A stretch of DNA of 64,000 bases from Heterodera schachtii (lineage: Eukaryota; Nematoda; Chromadorea; Rhabditida; Heteroderidae): contig SIJG01000018.1 of NCBI GenBank assembly GCA_023374025.1, positions 713,947 to 777,946 on the forward strand. The letters are read 5' to 3'. Both the position numbers and the translations under genes were made by a program. Positions 20,784 to 32,602 of this stretch are shown here, one piece after another (the first letter of the stretch is position 1; each line of letters opens with the position of its first letter). The notes beneath the pieces are model-generated. The model was not told the origin of the DNA. It saw only the letters and a program-made list of their open reading frames with translations, and did no database searches.

Positions 20784-23700
20784 ATGTCCAGCTCTGAAGA
20801 CGAATCCAATCACTACTCGAAAAAGGAAATTCGGGTACTTTGAATTAAATATTAAAACCCTTCTGATCGTTTTTTAAGGAAAAAGAACGAAGACAACAAA
20901 AGAACAAAAAGAAAAATGAATCCAAAAAGGCTAACAAAAAGAACCGCGAAGAAACGATCATCACATTGGGTGAAGAAAAAGTCGAACTGCCTGAAGCGGT
21001 GAATGAAGTTGATAGTGGATTTGAAGCGGAAGGAGGGACAAATGAAACGGAGGAGGAAAAGGACGTTACGGAAATGGTCAAAGAAAGCAAAGAAACGGAG
21101 ACGAAGGAAAAAAAGGCTCAAAAAGGGGAAGAAGGAAAGAAGCAGAAGGGCACTGCTGGCGATGATCTTTCGGTCGAAATTGAATATGTTGGGGAAGGGC
21201 CCGAGCTCGACCAGAAGGACCCGAACTTTTCTTACTTTTCGAGGATTTTCGATGCGTTCAAGGCAAGGAAAAAAAACACGAACGAACAAACTCAAATACT
21301 TTTCAGATAAAAACAGAAGAGGAATTGAAGCGAGAAGAACAATTCCGACAAGTTCGGACCGAAATCCCCGAGGATACTCTCAGTAAAGCTGCGATTTCCG
21401 AACAAATCCTTCAGGAGGAGTTGAATCAGAGACGGGTGAAGAGTCATTGGTCCGTTTTGTTCTAATTTTCATTTTAGAAAGAAGCTGAAGAGGCAGGTGA
21501 GGCGCATAAAATGAGTCGGAAGAAGTTGCGGCTGGCGCTACAACCGTCGATGGCCGACCTAAAGGCGGTAAAAGCGAAAAAGTCACAATGCTTTATTAAT
21601 GCTTAATGATTTTTCAAGAGCACACCTCGGGCCGACGTCGTCGAATGGGCCGATGTGACCTCCCGTGACCCATTTCTTCTCGTCGAGCTAAAGTCCTATC
21701 GAAACACAGTCATGGTCCCACGCCATTGGAACGCAAAACGGAAATATTTGGCCGGCAAAAGAGGATTTGAGCGACCACCATTTGAATTGCCGGAATTTAT
21801 TAAGAGGACGGGGATAATGGAGATGCGTGAGACAATGTGGGAAAAGGAGGAGCACCAATCATTGAAAAACAAAATGCGCGAACGAACTCGGCCAAAACTG
21901 GGCAGAATTGACATTGACTATCAGAAACTTCACGACGCATTCTTCAAATGGCAGACAAAACCACAGATGACGAAGATGGGCGAACTTTACTACGAGGGGA
22001 AGGAATTGGAAGCGCAAATGCGAGAAAAGAAGCCGGGCACTTTGTCGGATGAACTTCGAATTGCACTGGGAATGCCAGTTGGACCGGTCACCCGCCAACA
22101 AATTGGTCCGAGAGTAAATCCCATTGAATTTTAGAACTCCAACAAATTTCCGCCTCCGTGGCTCATTGCGATGCAGCGTTATGGGCCGCCTCCTTCGTAC
22201 CCGAATTTGAAGATTCAAGGCCTCAACTGTCCAATCCCAGAAGGGTGTGCCTTCGGATACCACGGCAACTTCCTATTCATTTTTTTATAATTGTAATATT
22301 TTTTTAGCTGGGGGTTGGGGAAAACCACCGGTCGACGAATACGGGAAGCCTTTATATGGAGACGTTTTTGGACTGACTGTAAGTATTCGGAATCGAATTC
22401 GTTAATGTAAATTTGCAGTATAAAGTCCCTGACTTGTTCATTTCTTAGGTTCCTCAAGTGGCTGACGACGTTGACGAGTCGAGGATTGAACGTCGCCATT
22501 GGGGAGAAATTGGAAGTGACGAGGAAGAGAGTGAGGAGGAAAGCGAAGCCGAAGAGGACGACGAGGAGGGCACCGGCGCAGTGCCACCGCCTCCCCCGGA
22601 GGGCGGATACGTAACACCTGCGCCGACAGAAGGGTAAGCAACGCTTGGCATACATATTCAAAGTTGGGGGGGGGGGGGAGACTTCGCCTTGTGAAGTGCC
22701 AAATCCCCCCTCTAACATTTTACAAACTTTTTTTCCGATGGGAAAAAATTTACATTGTTTCCAATGCCTCTGCGAAATTGACCCCTCCCCCCTTGATTCT
22801 CCCCAAACATGTATGTCGTTGGTCAAAGAACTATTCAATTTTCTAAAAAAAATTTCGTCGGGGCGGACTGCTCCCCTGCAACCAGAAAAGATTCTTTTTT
22901 CTCCAGTGCTTTTTTCAAAAATTTCAAGGCTGGGGCGAAAAGCAGGAATTTGTAGCGGTTTTGTGCCAAAAATGACAATTTTTGCCATTTTGGGTTCAAT
23001 TTTTCAAAAAATAATGGTTCATTGGAGTCCGGCGGTGCCGATAGGCGCCGCAGGTAACATTTTTTGGAACTTTTAATACACTAAGTTATGAAAATTGTAA
23101 CACATTTTAAAAAACAAATTGAACTTTTAAGATCAATTCCCGTTACATTTTTCGTTTACAGTTTCGTGACTCCGAGTGGCATCACGACGGTTCCAGGAGT
23201 CGAAACTCCGAGTTCGACTATTGAACTGCGTAAGAAGCGAACGATGGACGAAAGCAGGTGTTCTTTCACCTTTTGTGGCCAACTTTAAACTCGCTTTAGT
23301 CTCTCTGGCCCCGAAACGCCCGCGCCGCCGCTTTACACGATATTAGCCGAGAAAAAGGTGGACAGAGTGGGCACTCAGTTGATGGCCACCAGTCATGTGT
23401 ACGACATCGCCGCCGTACGTTTTGTTTTTCTTTGTTTTCCTTCTCTGGAAAATGCTTTTCTTTTCAGCAGCGCAAAATTCCGGTGCCGAACGAAGGCGTG
23501 GAAGTGTCACTTAACCCCGAGGAACTCGAAGACCAAGGAGGACTCGAGCGAAAATACGAGGAACAACTTCGAAAGCAGGCGAAGATACGAATGGAAAATG
23601 AGGAGGATTTTTCGGACATGGTAAAGCGTAATTCTGAACAGTGCAAAGGATTTACATAATTTGTTGAGTTTTTAGGTGGCGGAACATTCGGCGAAGCAAA

Positions 23701-23817
23701 ATGTGAGCAGTGATTATTTATTTATTAATTAAATTAATTTTTAAGCGCAAAAGAAAAGTACAAGAGCAGAAGAAAACGTCGTCTTCCTCAAAGAAATACA
23801 AAGAGTTCAAATTCTGA
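20784..23817 (+). CDS. SF3B2: Splicing factor 3B subunit 2 (SAP145)
   Basis: Subunit of the SF3b part of U2 snRNP, which anchors U2 at the branch site; nuclear. Start MSSSEDESNHYSKKEIR at 20784. An acidic/lysine-rich N-terminus ends DPNFSYFSRIFDAF. The DUF382 core follows at about 21620-22130 (VVEWADVTSRDPFLLVELK, VPRHWNAKRKYLAGKRG, ELPEFIKRTGI). The proline-rich PSP domain (SDELRIALGMPVG, KFPPPWLIAMQRYGPPP, GWGKPPVDEYGKPLYGD) spans 22050-22380. The tail contains GPETPAPPLYTILAEKK and KKYKEFKF-stop (23815). About ten introns, including a 49-nt one inside the PSP region and a 520-bp one (about 22635-23160) holding a palindromic repeat. The N-terminus is much shorter than in human SF3B2 and no SAP domain is visible. 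Confidence 0.94.
22900..23060. repeat. Copy of dispersed palindromic repeat in SF3B2 intron
   Basis: Core at 23027-23054 reads TCCGGCGGTGCC GATAGGCGCCGCAGG, the reverse orientation of the copies at 4011 and 30043. The upstream stretch CAAAAATGACAATTTTTGCC resembles, inverted, flanks of the other copies. Confidence 0.65.
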
Positions 23818-24319
23818 TCATCTTTTCGCGTTTTGTTGGTTTATTCCTGTAATGTCCGTTTATCTGATAAATCCTTTCCGTTTTTGGTTCTGACAAATGA
23901 GTGTTTGTCTAAAACGGTTTGTTTACTTTTTCGAAAGTGATGGAAAGGGGTCGTCCCCGCTTCTCTTTTTGGCCCTGTGACGAATTTTGACCGGGTGAGC
24001 GATGCGTCGGGACAATGCGACGAAAGTCGCCTCCCTCCCCCCCCCCCCGTGGGTCTGTCCATTCATTCGTCCGTTATTTTATTTTTAGTCCCTCCGTTTG
24101 ACTTGCGATTCAAACACACTTTGCATTGTCAACTGCTGTTGAATTTATCACGTAACTTTGGCTGGAATTGTCTTTTCCATGGCAATGGCATTTCATACAT
24201 TATAAAAAATGGTTTTTTACTGGAAATTGGCAATTAATTTCTGTACGAGTGCCATGGCATTTCCCCCCCCCCCCCCTCTTCCCTTTCCCATTTTCTTTGT
24301 CAATTTCTTTTTCCATTCG
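23818..24319. other. Intergenic, no gene seen
   Basis: 3' end of SF3B2 and upstream region of the secreted-protein gene. Poly-C runs at 24038-24048 and 24265-24278. The proline/phenylalanine-rich frames here are low complexity. Confidence 0.55.
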
Positions 24320-26029
24320 ATGCCTTTGCCTTTCACTTTATTCATTTTGCTGCTCCTCTTCTCCGTGTCTTTCGCTTCTCCTTCACCTTTTCCCATTCGA
24401 AGTTTCTTCCGTCTCTTTTTTCTTTCTTTCATTTCCATTTTTTTTAGCGGTCAGAGGGATGGGCGAAGCATTGGAAAGGGCCGTTGAAAAGACCAAAGAA
24501 TGGTTTGTCAGTCGGTCGATCATTTGTCTTTGTTTGTTTTGTCCGTCCGTTTGGACATTTTAGGCAATCGACGGACCGCGACAGACGCAATAAGCCAACG
24601 TTCACCCAAAGTGCGCTCAGAGCGAACGCCAATCGTCCGCTTCGGGTGGCGGAGATGGACGTGCAAAGGCTGAACCGACTGCTTAAAGTGGTCGACCGCG
24701 CGTGGACTTTGCCTAAATTTGGGTCCTCGGAGCCCATCGGGTCCAATTTCCAAGTGAATGAATGGAAGGGTCACTTTGGAATTCCTTACGAAGTCAATGC
24801 CTTAAGTACAAGAAGACATGTGCCAGCATTTACAAGGCGAGGTGAGTGAGGGGGGGGGGGGGGGAGGGACAAACGGCACTTTTGAAACGAAGGCACAACG
24901 CATGCGAGCAGGTCGGGTTTGGCATTATGTGCTTCAACTTTTGGTGGGTTGGGGGGGGGCGAAGTGTACGGTTTGAAAAAGAGGGGCAAATTCAGTTATG
25001 AGAAAGGTGCGTTGGAAAGGCAATGAATGGCATTCGATTTGTGTTTTTATTGTGAAGGCGAAAAGTTGGTGTTCAAATGCGAAGATGCGAGTGGACCGAA
25101 TTTTTGCAAAAACAACGGAAATTATGACAATTTCCTGAACAAATACAAAAAGGACGCGTACAGAGTGAGAATTCATTTTGGAAATTCAAAAAAAAAACGA
25201 ATGATCGAACCAAAAAAGGCAAAGGCGTACATCCATCAGCAGCTGACGAGGTGAGCCCAATCGGAAGGAAACGGTGAAGAAAACCAACACGAACAGATGC
25301 TATTCCTCAGCAATTTGTGAGGGCGCACTTTTGAACAGCAAAATTACTGCCCAATGCAAACGAAAGGGGACAAAAATTGCAGAGAAAAGTGAGGGGATTG
25401 ACAGAGAGAGAGAGAGAGAGTGAGGGAGACACAACGCAAATTCAGCAGGAAAGACGGCAAAGGATGTTCAAAGAAACGGCGGAAGATGGCGCGGAAATGG
25501 GCGAAGAAACAATCACAAAAAGAGTCCCTTTCTGGCAGAGACTTATGGTGAGGAAGAGAATGGATAAAGGACGAAGGGAGAAAGAGGGGGACGAAGAAAG
25601 GGCAGAGAAAGAGGGGGAAGCGGAGATACGGTGGAAGGAGAAAAGATACGGTGGAAGAAGAGAAATAGAAGTGAAGAGCATGGAGGAAAAGAGACGAACA
25701 GAGAAAGAGGAGGAGGATGAGATACGGTGGAAGGAGAAACGATACGGTGGGAGAGGGGAAACGGAAGTGGAGAGAACGAGAGAAAGCGCCGATTGGGACG
25801 GGCAAAGGTGGGAAGGGACAACAGGAAGAATTTAATGCGATCGCTTTTGAGTTCATTGGAAAGCACAGCCTTTTCGCGCAATTTGACTCAGTTAACGCCA
25901 GAAATGCACGATCACTTACAAATGAGGCGACCACCGCTTAGTCACCGGACAACGGAACCTAACAAAAAGTTGCGGAGGAATTTCCAACCGGGAAAATGGT
26001 TTTCCCCCCGAATCCGAATTTTCGATTAA
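24320..26029 (+). CDS. Unrecognised secreted multi-exon protein (3' end uncertain)
   Basis: Not recognised. ATG 24320 encodes a strong signal peptide (MPLPFTLFILLLLFSVSFAS, then PSPFPIR). Four following exons join in consistent phase: TVRGMGEALERAVEKTKEW (24449-24502); QSTDRDRRNKPTF...VPAFTRR (24565-24842), which includes MDVQRLNRLLKVVDRAWTL; GEKLVFKCEDASGPNFC...YIHQQLTR (25058-25252); and CYSSAICEGALLNSKITAQC (from about 25298). About five cysteines lie in the last two exons. The region beyond 25400 is purine-rich with imperfect repeats. A last exon ending GKWFSPRIRIFD-stop at 26029 is possible, but its phase is unresolved. Features are those of an extracellular protein; whether it is a hormone-like, cuticle or gland secretion cannot be told. 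Confidence 0.55.
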
Positions 26030-26578
26030 AAGTTTTGTTAAGGTTTCAATCCGTGCATTATATGACCAACACAGGCTGATCAAACAGTTCACCGAAAGAA
26101 TATCAGAAATTACTTTTCCCCTTCCATACGGGTGGAAACAGAAGAAACGAGCAAAAAAGCATTAATAAAGACACAAGTTTATCGACTTCTGTTCGTTATT
26201 ATTATTTTTGGAAATCATTTTTATCACACGCTTCTAAACTAACAAACAAACAAACAAAAAGAAATCAAAATTTAAAATTATTGGGGGAGGGGGAAAATTG
26301 AATTTGGATGCGATTATCAGCTAACGGTTGCTAAATCCCAAAGTGACTTTTCCGATAACCAACAATTGGGCCGGAAACATCGAACTCGAAATAATCACTG
26401 TTATCATAAATAAATGGAATTCGTAAGGCATCAGCAAAAAGAAAGCAAAATAAAGCGAAACGAATCGCACTTTTCCGCCGGTGATTAATTTTCTTTTAAG
26501 TCAAGCGAAATCGGTTGGTTTAACGGATGGATTTGTTGTGAAAAAGGGATGGTTGTCGAAGATGGAAGAAGCGGCCAA
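26030..26578. other. Convergent 3' region
   Basis: Lies between the 3' ends of the secreted-protein gene (plus) and gck-3 (minus). An AATAAAG motif at 26163 and TTTATT stretches are candidate polyadenylation signals. No gene seen. Confidence 0.6.
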
Positions 26579-28766
26579 TTAATCTAACAGTGAAAGCTGA
26601 GCAAAACCGGTCAAAGAACGTTCGTCGGGAATTTCATTGGATGCAACGCCGGAACTAAAGCGAAATTGGAAGGGAAAAGAAGTTGGGCATTGCTTCACTT
26701 GAGAGCGAAAGTGATCGTCCTTCTTTCCGCCTTTTTCTGGGCCAAGTCGATCAGTTTCTGAAGATTGGCCGCGACTACGACGAGATCATGGCCATCTATG
26801 AGTTCGGCGGTGACGAGTTCGTGAGCAATTCTGGAAGATTTGGCTTAAATATTAAATCCGGCTTGTCAGGGGGGCGTATTCCGTTATTCGGTTTCATTTT
26901 TAAAAATTGACCCGTCCACACTGTCCGCATTCGGAGAGTAGTCGAATTTGATGTCGTTCAGTTCCCTTTGCTGGTTCCGAACCCGCAAAACCTTTAGAAA
27001 ACGGAAGGTCGGTCCCTTGCAAAATGCTTCCTAATTGTAAACCAAGTTCAGTGTTTGAAGTGGCGGCATTTGTTCCTCCCCTTTGCCTTCGCTCGATGCC
27101 CTGGAGACAGTCGGTCTTTCCCCACTTGCGCTTTGCTGAATGGTCGCGTTTTCGGGGTCCGACGAATTTTCCTCGTCCGAAGTGTCATATTCGAACTCCC
27201 AATTTCCATCTTTGTCCTTCTTCAGCTTGCCACTTGCAACCTTCAAAACCATCGAATTCAATTCGCTGCTGGCATTTTCTGTTGTTGTGCCAAAACCAAC
27301 CTTTTTGGGAATGGTTGGGATTGATGGCGCCGAGCCGAGATTCTCAATCAGCGAATGGACCAGCCAACTTTTGTCCTTGGCCTTCTTGAAAAAGGAGTAT
27401 TTGAGAAGTTCCGAAGCAGTGGGCCGCTTGGACGGGTCCTTCTACAAAAAAGCTGATCGTTTTACTCATTCGCCCCTTTTGTCGCCCCGTTCCAAACCTG
27501 CAGACAGTCCTTTATCACAGTTCTGAAGCTCTTCCCGTATCTTAAAATTGGAATTTCCATTTCCCACCCAAAAAGGAACGTACGCTTTGTACTGCTCCTT
27601 TCGGTCGGCGTTCGTCTCAAGCGAAGGCGGGTCATTCTGAAGGGTCAGCATCAGCACTTTCATTGGGGGGTAGCGATGGTAAGGGGCCGTGCCGGTGGCG
27701 AGCTCAATGCACAGAATGCCAAAGCTCCAAATGTCCGCTTTGAAATCTAAGAGACGAATTAGAAACAACCAGCACAACCACCGACTGAACAACCGACCGT
27801 AACCGGACACCTGCTCCATCACTTCGGGGGCCATCCAACAGGGAGTGCCGACGAAAGTGTGCCGAACTTTCTTAAGGGCATACATCGGAAGTCCGGAAAC
27901 GGCGGCATGCCCACCTGTCTGGAAAGGTCTCCCCCACTGGCCGCCAACCAACCGGACACTCCGAAGTCAGCGATTTGCACGGTCCCATCGTTGGCCAACA
28001 AAATGTTGCCTAACAAGCAACTGGAAAAGTAGGCCTAAACAGCTAATGACTGACCCGCTTTGATGTCCCTGTGTATTTGGCCGGAATTATGGAAGTACTC
28101 GAGGCCCCGGAGGACTTCCTTAAGAACTGTCGCAATTATCACTTCGTCGAGCACTCCGTAGGCCGCCTGGTCTTTGCCAATTGCCTAATTTGAATTTGGT
28201 TAATTCTCACGAAAAATAATGCCGGGCTATGCCTTTATTTTTCTCTTCAATATGTCCAACATTGAACCACAGTTCAACAAACGCATCACCACCCAAAGTT
28301 CCTCCCCGACGACCTAAAAATGGCTCAATTTGAAGGCATTAGAAGAACATTACGAATAAGAAAAGGGGACTATCCACAGTTGAAGGGATAACGGACAATT
28401 GGCCCAAAAATTATGGGCATTTTGTCTGTCTATTGGCAAAAGGGTGTTCATTCCCAAAACGCACAAAGGAAGTGTAGTAATTGACGACATTTGGGTGCGA
28501 ACACAGCGACATCGCCTGTATTTCATGCGACAATTCGTCCACCGACGTCTGACACTTTTCCAAATTTATGCTTTTTATGGCGCACATTTCGTTCTTCGAC
28601 TTGCAGAATGCCTGAATAGTTTTGTCCAACCCTTCCCATAAAATGTTCTCCTCACCTTAAACACAGTCGCAGTTGCACCAACTCCAATTGCGTCCTGAAG
28701 TTCGTACTCATCTTTCGACCCCGGCCAATGGCACCCAACGGACAAATCCCCTCCAGCCATTCTCAT
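26579..28766 (-). CDS. gck-3: GCK-3, SPAK/OSR1-type Ser/Thr kinase
   Basis: Ste20-group kinase acting downstream of WNK to regulate cation-chloride cotransport and cell volume. Start MRMAGGDLS at 28766 (a second in-frame ATG lies two codons on). The kinase domain has glycine loop [17 protein letters not shown]-type lysine in [12 protein letters not shown], catalytic loop [24 protein letters not shown], activation segment [19 protein letters not shown] with the conserved activating threonine, [15 protein letters not shown], and [18 protein letters not shown]. The C-terminal PF2/CCT domain, which binds RFxV motifs, is spread over 27030-26579 and includes [18 protein letters not shown] and ERRTITFAL. 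Across a 46-nt intron it ends [20 protein letters not shown], matching the SPAK end IPDEVKLIGFAQL. About eight introns. The predicted lengths of both domains are normal. Confidence 0.94.
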
Positions 28767-29065
28767 AAAGGCATTTGATCACGGCACGAAATTTAATGGA
28801 AAAAAAAGAAAAAAGCTTGCCAAGCAACTTTTAAATGAGCAACAAAATGAAAAAAGCTTTAGTTTTTATCGAAATAACATGACTTTCAGAAAAAATAAGT
28901 TAAACAACGCATAGGTAATTCATTAGTCTCTGGGGATGGGAAAGCAGAAAAAATATATAAAATATTCATTTTTATATTTGTGGGAATTTGCAATGTGATT
29001 GATTCTGTCTCTGTCTGTGGGTGTGTCCATTAGCCAAATCGCTTCTCTTCTCCGCCCCCTCCCCG
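28767..29065. other. Short intergenic
   Basis: Upstream of gck-3 and downstream of snx-6, both minus strand. AT-rich to 28985, then TCTGTCTC-rich. No gene seen. Confidence 0.55.
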
Positions 29066-32015
29066 TCAATTGTTTTGTGCTCCAATCATTTCGTTTAATG
29101 TTGCGATTGCAGACTGAAGGATGACTATCTTTGCCTTAATTTCTCCGATTTTGAACAATTTTTTGTCAGTTAAAATTACCTTCGACTGTTTAACCTCCAA
29201 ATCGGCCAACTCGGACAAATTCTTCTTGAATGACGCGATGCGCTCCTTCTTCAGCTCTGTCAATTCTGTTTTGGCCAATTTGCTGATCATTTCGAACTTC
29301 TTGCATGCCTCGGCCTGTTCATTTTCCGCCTTCGGAATGTCTCTGTTCCGTGCTCGACAGCGCTCCAAGTTTTTGTTTGCCGTTTCGTAATTTGCCAAGC
29401 ATCGCGTCCTTCGGTAGAGCAGGTTCTGACCACGGATTAAACAGTTAGACCGCATTTGGGGGATGATGAGTTAAGCCACACTCACTTTTGCCGCTTGCGT
29501 TTCGCCCAAAAAATAACGCAAAGTGTCCACCTCCTTCAATTCCTCGTCGGTGCCAACCCTCGCCTCAGCTTTCTTCAGCTTTTCAAAGGAAGTCGTGACC
29601 TTTCCCAGAAATTGCCCAAATTCCTTCTCTCCACTCGCAGCCTCCAATTGGCCAAATTTCTCCAATCCATGCGAAATGCGAGCATAAGTGTCGGCAACAG
29701 CTGTGAAAACAGTTATTTTTTACTCGGTTAACAATTCTTAATTTACTTAAACTGAAAAAGGAGAAATAAACAGAGAAAATGGAAAGCGTATCCAAAAAAG
29801 GGAATTAGATTAATGTCAAGTCAAAAAAGAAAAATTGCCTTCTTTTTAAAACTTCATTAAAAATTAAAATTTTTACGATCGACTAAAATCAACTTTTTCC
29901 CTCTCGTATATAATTTTCTTTAAAATTTGGCTTAAAAGCATAAAATTGGTCATTTTTTCTTGAAAATTTGCTAAAAATATGTAAAATGTTGTCATTTTTG
30001 GACAAAATGCGTAAACAAATCGCATTAAAAACACTAAAAATTTTCCGGCGGTGCCTATCGGCATCGCCGGACCTCCTTCCCCCTTTGCCCAAAAATTTTT
30101 TTTTTATAGAAAAAGCACCGCAAAAAAGTGGTGCGAAAAAAAGTCGTTGCCTGGGTGGGAACCCCACCCCAAAGTGGAAATCTTGAAATGAAAATTTTCC
30201 TAGCAGTTCAAATTTTTTAAATAAGACTGGAGAACATTTTATCTAAATGGATTTTTTAGCCTAGAAAAACTTTAAAAAAAATTCTTTAGTTTTTTTACTA
30301 ATTTTTCAGCTGATTTTTTTTAATTTCTTAAATTTTTTGAAAATTTAAGTGTTTTAAAAAGTTTTTCTAGGCTAAAAATCCATTTAGATTTTTTTAATCT
30401 GAAAATTCTAAGTTTTAGTTGAAAATTCTTAGAAATTTTTTTTTTGTACGAGTTGCCATGACACCATTTTTACTCTTCGGTAACCCTTGTAGAAATCGTC
30501 TATTTTTTTGAATGACTCATTTGGGGAGTTAAAACCTTTGGCTTCGGTCTTTCACGCACTCACTTTGTCTGATCCGGCAAACTTTGTCGGCCCTGGCAGT
30601 CGCTTCTTTAATGTGTGTGTGGTATTCGACAAGGTAATTCTTCTCATGCTCAAAGAAATCGTCAACATCTTTCTGGAAAGGTTTTCTTGCATTAAGGCGA
30701 ATGAACAAAAAAAAAAAACGAAAAAAGAGACAGCACTTGGCCAGAGAGGAAAACTTCATCGGCCGTTTGAGTGAACCTTTTGAAAATGGAACCAACTATT
30801 TCTTTCTTGTTTCGACTTCGAACTGAGAGCTGAAAATTAAACGAAAGTTGCAAATAATTAGTAAATTGAAAACAAAGATTTCTTACATCATTTTCATATT
30901 CCAAAAACACGCGAAAGTTTTGGTCCTTTTGAAAAACGGGGTGAGCAGCAAGCCGAGTCAAAAACTTTTCATGAAGCGCGACAGTCTTTTTGAATGTTGC
31001 CAAATATTCCCTGATGAAATGCACAGACAAATTACCTAAGTTAAATAAAAAGTAACACAAAAAAAGACTCACTGCTCCAATTCCTGTTTCATTTTCACAA
31101 ATTCTTCCTTTGTCATCGTCGCTTCGCCTTCGCCAAGTTTCTGAAGTTTCTCGCGAGATGCATCAAAATCGGGTCGAGGCGGTGCGGGGGGAATCTGACA
31201 AAAAGACACCAGTAATTATGAGACGGGAGGAAATGAGGGCAATGTCAAAAAATGATGGGACGAATCCCATTACAATGAATCCGGCGTATTCCTCATTGTC
31301 TTCGAGACAATTGTGTAGCCAAATAAATTCGTCATGCTCTCTCACGACGGACATTTCCGCCCTAGCAAATTCGGGCGCATTTGTCTTTGTTTGAACAGTG
31401 TATTTGACCTAGAAGCATTTTATCGTATTACAATTCGAATTTCAATATAACTAAAAATAAGCAACAAAAGTTTTAAATGTACGAAATATTTGTCTGCTTT
31501 CAGAAGCGTATTTTCCGTCTTATTTCGTGTACTTTATTGCACGATTTTTAATTTTGTAGAAAACTGAATTTTTATTCGAGTCCGGTTCGGGGTTCGAATA
31601 TTTCTCGGCCCCGTAAATTTATAAAAAAATTTATTTGGACGAGGGGAGCGGGGGGTGGCTCCGTACTATTACCTGACAATGCGTCTAAAAAAGCATATTT
31701 GAGAGCCATGGTTCGAATTCTTGCATGTTTTTTTCAATACCTTCTCACGTTCCGAAAGAGCATCGGATATGTTCACAATAATTGGGTGCTGAGTTTCCAC
31801 AGTTTTGCCTTCCTCATTGTCCTGGTTAAGTTTATTACACAAATTATTTCTGAAAACCCCACATTTCCATTTGCTTTCTCTCTATCGCGCAAAGGTGTTA
31901 AGTCATTGGGAGTTGCGGCATTCGATGCGACAATTATTTCCGAAAATTCGCCATTGGTTAACCCTTCGCCCTCGTTCAATGGATGCGGTAGTTTCACGTC
32001 AGTTGAAGAAATCAT
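29066..32015 (-). CDS. snx-6: Sorting nexin 6 (SNX5/6 type, PX-BAR)
   Basis: Retromer-associated sorting nexin. The PX domain contacts endosomal membrane and cargo; the C-terminal BAR domain dimerises and senses curvature. Start [13 protein letters not shown] at 32015. After a 47-nt intron come [12 protein letters not shown] and [14 protein letters not shown], then the PX block [20 protein letters not shown] (31354) and [18 protein letters not shown]. Downstream are [107 protein letters not shown], and the BAR C-terminus [19 protein letters not shown]. Stop at 29066. The order and wording match human SNX5/SNX6. A large intron (about 29705-30550) holds two repeats. Start assignment is reasonable but the first exon is little conserved. 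Confidence 0.93.
29940..30130. repeat. Copy of dispersed palindromic repeat in snx-6 intron
   Basis: Core 30043-30070 reads CCGGCGGTGCCTATCGGCATCGCCGG. The left flank GTAAACAAATCGCATTAAAAA matches the flank of the copy at 4561-4580, but without the hAT-like insertion. The right flank has poly-T and AAAGCACCGCAAAAAA, as at 43630-43660. Confidence 0.75.
30241..30389. repeat. Hairpin-forming inverted repeat in snx-6 intron
   Basis: Left arm 30241-30276 (ATCTAAATGGATTTTTTAGCC...) and right arm 30354-30389 are complementary over about 36 bp with very few mismatches, around a 77-bp AT-rich spacer. Probably a short MITE. No target duplication was identified. Confidence 0.8.
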
Positions 32016-32149
32016 GTAATTTACTACACAAATCATTTAATCAGTCATTAAAATAAGAGGTAAGCCGAGCAAAAAACAGTGTATTAAAAAAACGAAATCA
32101 TTGGAAAATATTTATCAAATGAACATTTCCTAATAAGTGAGCAATACAC

Positions 32150-32602
32150 CTAATGGTGTCCGTCGTTCTTTTTGTATTTGATCTTGCAACGGTATTCTTC
32201 GGGCACGACTTTTTCGTAAGTGTAGGGAATCATAAAAACAGCAAAGCAGGCCAGAGAAATGTGCAAAAGCATTTTGAGAAAAACTCCACCAGGACGCCTA
32301 TCGAACCAACCGGCATCTTCCGGAAGCTTAAGTGCTTCGAAATTATTTCGAAAACCATATGAAAACAACAAACCATTTTTTGCCAGACTTTCATAGCCGC
32401 TGCTTTCTCAGTTTTAGTGCTGAAAACTTTTGGTCGCATGTTTAACTGGTCCCAAATTCCTGCAGAAGCAAGTCGATTGAACTCTCGGTAATATTCGGCA
32501 TGTCCTTCGCTGAAAAGGAAAAACAGTAAAGAATCAATCATAATTTCAAAACCTAATGTTTGATGCGAATCTCTTGGAGATAGTAGTTGAAAAACCATGC
32601 AT
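32150..32602 (-). CDS. Small mitochondrial membrane protein, family not recognised
   Basis: ATG 32602 gives MHGFSTTISKRFASNI, a basic Ser/Thr-rich presequence typical of mitochondrial import. After a GT-AG intron (about 32551-32510) the product continues SEGHAEYYREFNRLASAGIW, DQLNMRPKVFSTKTEKAAAM. After another short intron it reads LKLPEDAGWFDRRPGGVFLK, one transmembrane helix LLHISLACFAVFMIPYTY, and a lysine-rich tail EEYRCKIKYKKNDGHH-stop at 32150. Roughly 110 residues. Size, presequence and single helix resemble accessory subunits of inner-membrane respiratory complexes, but I cannot match a named subunit. It lies head to head with sel-10, 346 bp away. Confidence 0.7.

Noticed and set aside
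25344..25934. Minus-strand frame of 196 aa, Phe/Leu/Ser-rich
   Set aside because: Antisense of a purine-rich tract; looks hydrophobic only because of CT composition.
31555..31690. Possible further MITE fragment in the snx-6 intron
   Set aside because: Only a short GAGTCCGGTTC-like similarity to the MITE family; too weak to call.
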